Shown piece by piece: positions 7,582-13,272 of a DNA stretch of 13,272 nt (its first letter is position 1; every line of letters starts with the position of its first letter). Location of the stretch: assembly GCA_903940375.1 (NCBI GenBank), contig CAJAKT010000503.1, forward strand, positions 1 to 13,272, in the 5' to 3' direction. The position numbers and the translations under genes are program-made. The notes below the pieces were generated by a model. That model was not told where the DNA came from and did not search any database. It was given only the letters and a program-made list of their open reading frames with translations. The stretch comes from an uncultured bacterium (lineage in GTDB: Bacteria; Actinomycetota; Actinomycetes; S36-B12).

Positions 7582-8909
7582 TGACCGACCGCCCGATCAC
7601 CGTCCTGTTCATGCCCGAGTCGGCCTACGGACCGACCAACCAGTGCATCGGCATCGGCAAGGTGCTCCTGGATCGCGGCCATCGCGTGGTCTTCGCAGCG
7701 GAGGCGTCGTGGCAGGGCAAGTTGGCGCCGATGGGATTCGTCGAAGACCTCGTCGACCTCGCACCCCCGGCCGATGCGGGCGATGAGGACGCCGCGGGCG
7801 AGCAGGACGCCGGGCAGTTCTGGAAGGACTTCATCCGCGACACCGCACCGGAGTTCCGCAAGCCGACGGTTGACCAGTTGTCGACCTTCATGGCTCCTAC
7901 ATGGCAGGCATTGATCGACGGAGCCATGTTCTGCGAGCCGCAGCTGAAGGAGATCATCGAGCGGGTGCGTCCGGACGTCATCGTCGAGGACAACGTGGTC
8001 TGCTTTCCTGCGCTCGTCACGGCCGACGCTCCGTTCGTTCGGATCGTGTCGTGCAATCCCCTGGAGGTGCCCGGCGCCGACATTCCCCCGGCCTACTCGG
8101 GCCTGCCGAGCGACGACCGATCGGAGTGGGCGTCGTTCCGGGCGGAGTACGACCGCACACATCGCCCGATGTGGGAGACCTACAACGCCTGGGTGCTTGC
8201 ACAGGGGGCACCGGCTCTCCCGGAGCTGGAGTTCATCCACGCGTCCGAGGTAGCGAATCTCTACGTGTACCCCGCGGAGGCCGACTACACGTCGCGGCGT
8301 TCCCTCGACGAGTCATGGCACCGAATGGACTCGAGCGTGCGCGAGACCGACGGTGACTACGAACTCCCGTCGGCTGTCCGCGATCGTCCCGAGGGCAGTG
8401 CGCTGGTCTACCTGTCGCTGGGATCACTGGGCGGCGCCGATGTCGACCTCATGCGCCGGCTCATCGACGTGCTCGGTCGAACACCACACCGCTACATCGT
8501 CAGCATGGGTCCGCAGGCGGCCGAGTTGGTCCTCGCCGGCAACATGGTCGGCTCTGAGTTCCTGCCGCAGACCAAGGTGATTCCGCAGGTCGACCTGGTG
8601 ATCACCCACGGTGGAAACAACACGACGACTGAGGCCTTGCACTTCGGCAAGCCCATGATCCTGCTCCCGCTGTTCTGGGACCAGTACGACAACGCTCAGC
8701 GCATCGATGAACTCGGCTTCGGGGTGCGGCTGTCGACATACGCGTTCACCGAGGAGGAGATGGCGGCCGCCCTCGATCGGCTGTTGTCCGACGCAGACCT
8801 CCGGGCCCGGCTTGATCGCATGGGAGCGGAGATCCGTGCGCGAGACGGAGTCCGTCGCGGCGCCGATGTGATCGAGTCCGTGGGTCGGGCACACGCCGAG
8901 GGCGCGTGA
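7581..8909 (+). CDS. GT1-family glycosyltransferase (MGT/UGT-like) with altered catalytic His position
   Basis: Cytoplasmic GT-B glycosyltransferase of 442 residues, from the family that moves sugar from an NDP-sugar to small acceptors such as macrolides, lipids or terpenoids. The C-terminal donor domain has SLGS at 279-282, then a plant/bacterial signature box from about 327 to 371 containing ITHGGNNTTTEAL and WDQYDNAQR (Asp367, Gln368). In GT1 enzymes the N-terminal motif is GHxNP, with His as catalytic base; here the aligned stretch is G17-P18-T19-N20-Q21, counted from the conserved DRGHRV that follows at the same distance, so His appears replaced by Pro. An Asp/Glu/Ala-rich insertion sits at about 64-78. 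ATG 7581 is preferred over GTG 7578 because CGGAG lies 5 nt upstream; the A is shared with the TetR stop (TGATG). Activity, donor and acceptor are unknown; a non-catalytic or unusual role is possible. Confidence 0.88.
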   Translation: MTDRPITVLFMPESAYGPTNQCIGIGKVLLDRGHRVVFAAEASWQGKLAPMGFVEDLVDLAPPADAGDEDAAGEQDAGQFWKDFIRDTAPEFRKPTVDQLSTFMAPTWQALIDGAMFCEPQLKEIIERVRPDVIVEDNVVCFPALVTADAPFVRIVSCNPLEVPGADIPPAYSGLPSDDRSEWASFRAEYDRTHRPMWETYNAWVLAQGAPALPELEFIHASEVANLYVYPAEADYTSRRSLDESWHRMDSSVRETDGDYELPSAVRDRPEGSALVYLSLGSLGGADVDLMRRLIDVLGRTPHRYIVSMGPQAAELVLAGNMVGSEFLPQTKVIPQVDLVITHGGNNTTTEALHFGKPMILLPLFWDQYDNAQRIDELGFGVRLSTYAFTEEEMAAALDRLLSDADLRARLDRMGAEIRARDGVRRGADVIESVGRAHAEGA

Positions 8910-10189
8910 CGGCACTCGAATCGGCAGTGCAGGCGGCCGAGGCGGCCGACCTGCTGCCTGCTCGTCGCGCAGATGAGGCCGCCCGGATGGAGCGGCCGTT
9001 CACCGTGGTGACCGATGTTGTCCTGGGTGCATCTGCGGTGGCCGGTGAGCCGGCCCGTTACCTGCTCATCGAGGATGCCAGGGGGGTGAGGTTCGGGGTC
9101 CCGGGCGTGATCGAGCACGGATGCTTCCGTCGTGCTGTGCCGGGTGACGGTGTGACGGCGGCCCTCGGGATGCTGCTGGCCGATGGTGTGAACGCGAAGG
9201 GATTGCGGATCACCCGATTCCCGCCCGTCGCGACAGGAGCGATCGAGCGCTCAGTCGACGTCGATCAGACGAACGAACTGGTCGTCCTGGGTGAGCAGAT
9301 CGTGGTCAAGTGGTTTCTGCATCCCATGGATGAGGAGCAGCCAGCGCCCATGCGCCTTGCGGCACTGGCCCGTTCGGGGTTCCGGGGCACGCCGCGACTC
9401 GTCGGTCTCGTCGAGGCGGCGACGGCGGGATCTCTCGTCGCCATGGTGACCGAGTACGTACCTGACACACGTGATGGGTGGGAGTGGGCAGTCGAGGATG
9501 TTCGCGAGTTCGCGAGTGGTGAGGGCGAAATCGCACTGGATGCACCGCGGGCAGTCGGTGGCCTGGTAGCCGCGATGCACCTGGGTCTCGCCACTGCTGG
9601 TGAGGCCGATGCCGACGAGACGGACGTGCAGCGCTGGGTGATGCAGGCCCTCGCCGACGTTGAAGCAGCAGACCTGGATCCCGAACTGGACGGAGCCGTT
9701 CGCGAACTCCTCACGCCGCTCGAGCACGCGGTAGGAAGCGCTGTCATCGGCACCCATGGTGATCTGCACATCGGACAGATCCTTCGTAGCGACACGGGGG
9801 AGTACTACGTCATCGACTTTGACGGGAGCCCCATGCTCGATGTGGTGGAGCGGATGCGGCCCGCGCCACCGGCAGGCGATGTCGCGGGCATGCTGGCATC
9901 GCTGGACCATGTCGGGCGAGTGGTCCTGCATCGATCGCCCGATCTATCCACAGCAGCGCGTGAACGCGTGCTCGAGTGGATCGAGGCAGCCCAAGGCGCC
10001 TTTCTCGACGCGTACCGATCCGGATTGCGGTCAGCGGGTCGCCTCGATCTGCTGAACGAGGCGCTCCTGCTCCCATTCCAGGCTCTGCAGGAGTGCCGCG
10101 AGTATGCCTACGCTGCTCGCTACCTGCCGCACTGGCGCTACGTACCGGAGTCCGCCCTGCCTGCCCTGCTGACACGAGGAGCCCGATGA
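8906..10189 (+). CDS. Maltokinase-like sugar kinase, probable glucosamine-kinase family
   Basis: Kinase of 427 residues with the aminoglycoside-phosphotransferase fold. The N-terminal ~115 residues resemble the maltokinase cap domain. The ATP-binding lobe has LGEQIVVKW with Lys135, and the hinge-following segment VTEYVPDTRDGWEWAVE is typical of maltokinases. The catalytic loop is HGDLHIGQ at 284-291 (Asp286) and the metal-binding motif is DFDG at 304-307 (Asp304). Near the C-terminus Gln392, Glu396 and Trp410 sit in a pattern Q-x3-E...P-x-W that resembles, as I recall it, the substrate motif of actinobacterial glucosamine kinases. I could not check this, so glucosamine is a hypothesis; another free or conjugated sugar is possible. 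The GTG start overlaps the glycosyltransferase stop by 4 nt (GTGA), and the stop overlaps the next gene by 4 nt, so it is translated with its neighbours. The next gene encodes a plausible enzyme for its phosphorylated product. Confidence 0.88.
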   Translation: MTALESAVQAAEAADLLPARRADEAARMERPFTVVTDVVLGASAVAGEPARYLLIEDARGVRFGVPGVIEHGCFRRAVPGDGVTAALGMLLADGVNAKGLRITRFPPVATGAIERSVDVDQTNELVVLGEQIVVKWFLHPMDEEQPAPMRLAALARSGFRGTPRLVGLVEAATAGSLVAMVTEYVPDTRDGWEWAVEDVREFASGEGEIALDAPRAVGGLVAAMHLGLATAGEADADETDVQRWVMQALADVEAADLDPELDGAVRELLTPLEHAVGSAVIGTHGDLHIGQILRSDTGEYYVIDFDGSPMLDVVERMRPAPPAGDVAGMLASLDHVGRVVLHRSPDLSTAARERVLEWIEAAQGAFLDAYRSGLRSAGRLDLLNEALLLPFQALQECREYAYAARYLPHWRYVPESALPALLTRGAR

Positions 10190-11139
10190 TCCCGGACCTT
10201 TTCATGGTCGACCTCGAGCGAAAGCCGGAGGTATTGACCGCTCTTGCCGAAGCCCTTCGAGCAGAGGATCCGTGGGCTGGAGCGCCGATCGCGAGCACCT
10301 CGCACATCGTTCTGCTGGGCATGGGCTCATCGCACTATGCCAACTGCGTTGCGGCAGCCCGGATGCGCGCTCGGGGTATCGACGCGGTGGCCGAGCTGGC
10401 CAGCAGCGACCTCATGCCGGCCGTGTCGGACCGCACGGTTGTGCTTGCCGTGTCGGCCAGCGGAGGTTCGGCGGAGACGCTAGATGCGGTCTCGGGCTAC
10501 CTGGATCGGTGTCCCGTCATAGCGCTGACGAATGTCGATGCCTCGACGATCACCGATGGGGCCGCATACGTCGTTCCCATGCTCGCTCAGGTTGAGGCAG
10601 GAGGAGTCGCCTGTCGGTCCTTCCAGCACACGCTGGCCCTCCTGCTCGCACTTGAATCGCGGCTCGTCGGCACGGGCGACATCCCGGCACTTGTGCGGGC
10701 CGCCGCCGCGGCCTCGACTGACCTGCTGGAGCACCAGGATGCGTGGCTGCCGCCCCTGATTGCCAATGCGATCGGCCCGGATGGCACGCACCTCGTTGCC
10801 CCGGCCCGAAGGCTTTCGTCGGCTCTGCAAGGTGCACTGATGCTGCGAGAGGGTCCGCGGCTCCCATCCGTGGGATGTGAGACGGGCGACTGGAGCCACG
10901 TCGACGTGTACCTGACGAAGACGACGGACTATCGCATGATGCTGTTCGGCGGCTCGCGTTGGGAGCCGGAACTCGAACGTTGGGTCCGCGAGCGGGGGTC
11001 GCGGCTCGTCAGCATCGGGGCGGATGTCGGCGTTGCAGCTCAGGTCATCCGGTATCGCGGCGACGAGGATGACGATGTGCGGCTGCTTGCTGAGATTCTC
11101 GTTCCTGAACTTCTGGCGGCAGCGGCGTGGTCCAGTTGA
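10186..11139 (+). CDS. Double-SIS sugar-phosphate isomerase/deaminase-like protein (GlmS isomerase-domain relative)
   Basis: Protein of 317 residues made of two SIS domains and no glutaminase domain. SIS1 has GMGSSHYA at 45-52 and SASGGSAET at 90-98, matching the GlmS phosphosugar-binding loops (GTS and SQSGETADT). SIS2 has LQGALMLRE at 214-222. Lining this up with the E. coli GlmS isomerase domain from memory, catalytic Glu488 is Glu222 and ring-opening His504 is His238, with the 16-residue spacing kept and Gly500 also matched. GlmS Glu481 and Lys485 are Gln215 and Met219, and the C-terminal catalytic-lysine tail is absent. Such stand-alone proteins include archaeal glucosamine-6-phosphate deaminase and FrlB-type deglycases. 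It would act after the neighbouring kinase, giving a hexose phosphate plus amine or ammonia. ATG 10186 is chosen because GAGGAG is 4 nt upstream and ATGA overlaps the kinase stop; the frame is open to 9976, but that part lies inside the kinase gene. Confidence 0.87.
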   Translation: MIPDLFMVDLERKPEVLTALAEALRAEDPWAGAPIASTSHIVLLGMGSSHYANCVAAARMRARGIDAVAELASSDLMPAVSDRTVVLAVSASGGSAETLDAVSGYLDRCPVIALTNVDASTITDGAAYVVPMLAQVEAGGVACRSFQHTLALLLALESRLVGTGDIPALVRAAAAASTDLLEHQDAWLPPLIANAIGPDGTHLVAPARRLSSALQGALMLREGPRLPSVGCETGDWSHVDVYLTKTTDYRMMLFGGSRWEPELERWVRERGSRLVSIGADVGVAAQVIRYRGDEDDDVRLLAEILVPELLAAAAWSS

Positions 11140-11909
11140 TGTCCATGCACGTGACGCGGCTGTCCGTCACGCCGATCAAGGGACTTGCCCTGCACCATCC
11201 CGCATCCATCGAGGTGGATGAAACCGGAGCGATCGGGGACCGGCTGTTCTACCTCGTCGACGATGACGACGTGCTCGTCTCGATCTCGCGCACCGGAGGC
11301 CTGGTCGGGCTGCTGGCGGACTACGACGCGGATGCGTCCGTGCTCACCATTCGCGACGGTTCCGACGTCCTGGCACAGGCGCGGGTCGAACTGGGAAGAG
11401 CGCTCGAGGCCGACTTCTTCTCGTTCCGGCAGGTGCAGGGGCGGCTCGCGCCCGGGCCGTGGGATGACGTGTTCTCTGCGCGCGCGGGCCGCAGTCTGCG
11501 ACTCGTGCGTGCTGACGAGACGGGGCACGACGTCGAGCCACTGACACTCCTGGGCGATGCATCGACCGCCCGGCTGTCGGAAGCCGCCGGCGTGGACGAT
11601 GCCGACGGTCGCCGGTTCCGCATGCTGATCGAGTTCGATGGTGCGACCGCTCACGCCGAGGACGACTGGGCCGGGCGGCAGGTGCGGATCGGCGACGTGA
11701 TCGTCGAGGTCGGCGATGCCGTTCAGCGATGCGCAGGCACCACGCGCAACCCGCGCACGGGCGACATCGACCTGCGCACGCTCACCTTCATCGGCTCCTA
11801 CCGCGGCAGGCAGGAGTCGGTCTTCGGGCTCGGCTTCAACTTCGGCGTGTACGCCCGCTGCGTGACTCCCGGCACGATCAGTGTGGGTGACGAACTCACG
11901 CTGATCTAG
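11139..11909 (+). CDS. MOSC-domain protein with MOSC N-terminal beta-barrel
   Basis: About 256 residues, last gene of the TetR operon. The N-terminal part (LSVTPIKGLALHH at 8-20, GDRLFYLVD) is the MOSC_N barrel. The C-terminal MOSC domain shows RFRMLIEFDG at 159-168, AEDDWAGRQVRIGDVIVEV at 173-191 and the conserved RCAGTTRNP with Cys198. MOSC proteins are related to the molybdenum-cofactor sulfurase C-terminal domain; characterised relatives such as mARC and YiiM bind Mo cofactor through a conserved Cys and reduce N-hydroxylated compounds. Whether this one does so is not known. Its place in a sugar/amine operon hints at an N-oxygenated substrate, but it may be a passenger. ATG 11139 shares one base with the SIS stop (TGATG); ATG 11145 (two residues shorter) is equally possible, as no clear ribosome site is seen. 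Confidence 0.85.
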   Translation: MSMHVTRLSVTPIKGLALHHPASIEVDETGAIGDRLFYLVDDDDVLVSISRTGGLVGLLADYDADASVLTIRDGSDVLAQARVELGRALEADFFSFRQVQGRLAPGPWDDVFSARAGRSLRLVRADETGHDVEPLTLLGDASTARLSEAAGVDDADGRRFRMLIEFDGATAHAEDDWAGRQVRIGDVIVEVGDAVQRCAGTTRNPRTGDIDLRTLTFIGSYRGRQESVFGLGFNFGVYARCVTPGTISVGDELTLI

Positions 11910-11912
11910 GGG

Positions 11913-12800
11913 TCAGGTGATCGATGCGTCGTAGATGCTCTGGATCGTGGCATCGAGCTCGGCGTCGAACTCCGCCTCGCTCTGCTGCGCGCTGAGCCCC
12001 TCCGTGAGCGCCCGCGAGAAGGAGGCCACGACGCCGGGGTTGCGCGCGAGCAGGGCGTTGGCCTTGTCGCGGCTGTACCCACCGGACAGGGCGACCACGC
12101 GCAGGACGCGGGGGTGGTTGACGAGGTCGGTGTAGAAGCCGTCGACATCCGGCAGCGTGAGCTTCAGCATGACGTGCTGGTCCGCTGCGAGCCCATCGAG
12201 TTGCGCGACCAGGGCGGTGCGCAGGAGGACTTCGGCGGAGGACTTCTCCGGGCTGTTGATGTCGACCTCGGGCTCGATGATCGGCACCAGGCCGGCGGCC
12301 AGGATCTGCCGGCCGATCTCGAACTGCTGGTCGACGACCGCGTCGACACCGACGGGGTTCGCCAAGGTGATCACGGAGCGCATCTTCGTGCCGAACATGC
12401 CATGGGCGGTGGCGCGCGCGAGGAGCTCGTCGAGCCCCGGCATCGGCTTCATCACCTTGGCGCCGTCGACCTCGTCGGCCAGGCCCTTGTCGACCTTGAG
12501 GAAGGGCACGACCTGCTTGTTCCGCCAGAGGTACTCGGCTGTTCCGATGCCGTCCACTTGCCGTTCCATCGTCATCTCGAACAGGATCGCTCCGAGGATG
12601 CGGTCGCCGTTGAAGGACGGGCTCGTGATGATGCGGGTGCGCATCTGGTGGATGAGGTCGTACATCTCGGCATCGCCGGAGTAGGCGGACTCCTCGACGC
12701 CGTACAGCCGCAGGGCCTTAGGAGTGCTGCCACCACTCTGGTCCAGGGCTGCGATGAAGCCCTTGCCATCGCGCATCTTCTGGAACATCTCGGAGTTCAT
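11913..12800 (-). CDS. fda: Fructose-bisphosphate aldolase, class I
   Basis: Schiff-base aldolase of 295 residues, cleaving fructose 1,6-bisphosphate to dihydroxyacetone phosphate and glyceraldehyde 3-phosphate in the cytoplasm. The sequence follows the Staphylococcus class I enzyme closely: GFIAALDQSGGSTPKAL near 14-30, MRTRIITSPSF near 53-63, VPFLKVDKGL at 98-107, VPIIEPEVD at 172-180 (probable general acid Glu176) and VMLKLTLP at 210-217, with Lys213 as the Schiff-base lysine. LSGGYSR near 239-244 binds phosphate. ATG 12800 is chosen because AAGGGG lies about 6 nt upstream and the family begins MN.E...KM; the frame is open to 12839. It is its own transcription unit, facing the MOSC gene. 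A small palindrome in the leader may regulate it. Most actinobacteria rely on a class II aldolase, so this may be an accessory or inducible enzyme. Confidence 0.96.
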   Translation of the reverse strand: MNSEMFQKMRDGKGFIAALDQSGGSTPKALRLYGVEESAYSGDAEMYDLIHQMRTRIITSPSFNGDRILGAILFEMTMERQVDGIGTAEYLWRNKQVVPFLKVDKGLADEVDGAKVMKPMPGLDELLARATAHGMFGTKMRSVITLANPVGVDAVVDQQFEIGRQILAAGLVPIIEPEVDINSPEKSSAEVLLRTALVAQLDGLAADQHVMLKLTLPDVDGFYTDLVNHPRVLRVVALSGGYSRDKANALLARNPGVVASFSRALTEGLSAQQSEAEFDAELDATIQSIYDASIT

Positions 12801-12821
12801 GGCTGCCCCTTCGGTCGTGTT

Positions 12822-12836
12822 GGTAACCACGTTACC
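12822..12836. promoter_or_regulatory. Small palindrome in the aldolase leader, candidate operator
   Basis: GGTAAC and GTTACC are exact reverse complements around CAC. The element lies 22-36 nt upstream of the aldolase ATG and overlaps a possible minus-strand -10 (TAACGT, 12834-12829). This position fits a repressor site. The regulator is unknown; the LacI-type remnant just upstream once may have been it. Short enough to occur by chance. Confidence 0.45.
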
Positions 12837-12880
12837 CACGAGTGGTCATGGTCGCGAGGCGGAATGACTGCTCAATGTGG

Positions 12881-13143
12881 CTAGCCCGCAACGACGCGCA
12901 ACGGGGCCACACGCGGTGGGCCCGAGCTGGTGCGGACGACGAGCGGGCCAGGCCGAAGCAGGCGATCGACAGGTCCTGGGGGAAGCGGACGCCATCTCGC
13001 GGCAAGCAGATCCAGGCCCGTCTGCACGCCGTCCCTCGCAGTGCCGACCGGAGTTCGACGAGGTGGGCCACCGTGGTCATCAGTGCGGCGACATCGTCGA
13101 TCCGCAGGGCATCGATCGCAGGCAGGTCGACGTTGCCGCCGTT
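12881..13143 (-). pseudogene. Remnant of a LacI-family transcriptional regulator
   Basis: Two stretches in different minus-strand frames together look like a LacI regulator. From 13143 one frame reads GGNVDLPAID then ALRIDDVAALMTTVAHLVEL, the usual start of the second half of the effector domain (VRIDDVAA...HLVELGH). From 13033 a second frame, shifted by one base, ends PVDRLLRPGPLVVRTSSGPP and stops at TAG 12881; LVVRxSSxPPR is the classical LacI C-terminus. The ~100 residues normally between these parts are almost absent and no helix-turn-helix is visible upstream. So the gene has lost its N-terminus and middle and is frameshifted. An intact but fused protein is unlikely, as neither frame alone makes the domain. 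It points at fda in the same direction and may be its former regulator. Recognition is by eye. Confidence 0.6.
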
Positions 13144-13171
13144 CCTCGCCGAGGGGGATGGTCGGGAGTGG

Positions 13172-13224
13172 CGGTCCACCGCCCGGGGGAGTTCATCTAA
13201 CCCCGAACCCCTGGCGGTGGACCG
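13172..13224. repeat. Perfect 12-bp inverted repeat with 29-nt loop
   Basis: CGGTCCACCGCC (13172-13183) and GGCGGTGGACCG (13213-13224) are exact reverse complements. The loop itself has GGGG and CCCC that could pair. It lies just beyond the broken end of the LacI remnant in non-coding DNA. No T-run follows on either strand, so a standard terminator is not supported. It may be a structured RNA, a protein site or the footprint of a small mobile repeat. Confidence 0.65.
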
Positions 13225-13225
13225 G

Positions 13226-13252
13226 CTGTTCGAGTCCCCCGCCCCCGAACAG
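13226..13252. repeat. 7-bp inverted repeat next to the larger one
   Basis: CTGTTCG (13226-13232) and CGAACAG (13246-13252) pair around a C-rich 13-nt loop, starting 2 nt after the 12-bp repeat. No gene is visible between 13144 and the window end; open frames there show low-complexity Arg/Ser/Pro translation only. Confidence 0.45.
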
Positions 13253-13272
13253 GTGGATCGTGTCACAGGGGG

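Noticed and set aside
9976..10185. Open frame extending the SIS protein upstream by 70 codons
   Set aside because: It lies within the kinase gene and reads as Arg/Pro-rich shadow sequence; ATG 10186 has GAGGAG and an ATGA overlap.
12877..13200. Plus-strand frame of 107 codons near the window end
   Set aside because: No domain or ribosome site; it is antisense to the LacI-type remnant, which explains the region better.
13218..13240. tRNA T-loop-like sequence GTTCGAGTC
   Set aside because: The flanking bases cannot form a 5-bp T stem and no acceptor, D or anticodon arm can be built around it.
1..13272. CRISPR arrays, insertion sequences, rRNA or tRNA genes
   Set aside because: Looked for by eye; no spaced direct repeats, transposase frame or RNA gene was seen.

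Overview
The window looks like chromosomal DNA from a high-GC actinobacterium (Actinomycetota). This rests on strong G/C bias at third codon positions, frequent GTG starts, a short lipoprotein signal peptide, and a kinase of the maltokinase-like family that is typical of actinobacteria. The genus cannot be told from the sequence. Coding density is very high, and nearly all intergenic DNA lies in one divergent promoter region (6775-6978) and in the last ~470 bases.

Layout. (1) Bases 38-6774, minus strand, hold a six-gene operon read right to left: a PotD-like lipoprotein, two permeases (PotB, PotC), an ATPase (PotA), an FAD-dependent amine oxidoreductase and a PatD-like aminoaldehyde dehydrogenase. 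Junctions overlap or are at most 10 nt apart. It reads as uptake of an amine, oxidation to an aldehyde, then oxidation to an acid. (2) Bases 6775-6978 are an AT-rich divergent control region with a perfect 18-bp palindrome at 6912-6929, the best candidate operator. (3) Bases 6979-11909, plus strand, hold a five-gene operon with every junction overlapping: a TetR/BetI-type repressor, a GT1 glycosyltransferase, a maltokinase/glucosamine-kinase-like sugar kinase, a double-SIS sugar-phosphate isomerase/deaminase-like protein and a MOSC protein. (4) Bases 11913-12800, minus strand, encode class I fructose-bisphosphate aldolase, convergent with the MOSC gene and only 3 nt away. (5) Bases 12801-13272 hold the aldolase leader with a small palindrome, a frameshifted remnant of a LacI-family regulator, and two perfect inverted repeats.

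Possible joint function (inference): the two divergent operons are probably controlled together by the TetR protein. The kinase keeps ATP-binding and catalytic motifs and has a C-terminal Gln/Glu/Trp pattern that resembles, from memory, actinobacterial glucosamine kinases. The SIS protein keeps the Glu/His pair of the GlmS isomerase domain at exactly the same spacing but has no glutaminase domain, which suggests a deaminase, isomerase or deglycase. The binding protein resembles PotD but lacks two acidic polyamine ligands. The simplest coherent idea is import and breakdown of an amine-sugar compound: the amine part goes through the oxidoreductase and dehydrogenase, and the sugar part through the kinase and SIS enzyme into glycolysis, where aldolase acts. 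The roles of the glycosyltransferase, whose usual catalytic His is replaced by Pro, and of the MOSC protein are unexplained. They are the most likely sign of undescribed biology here.
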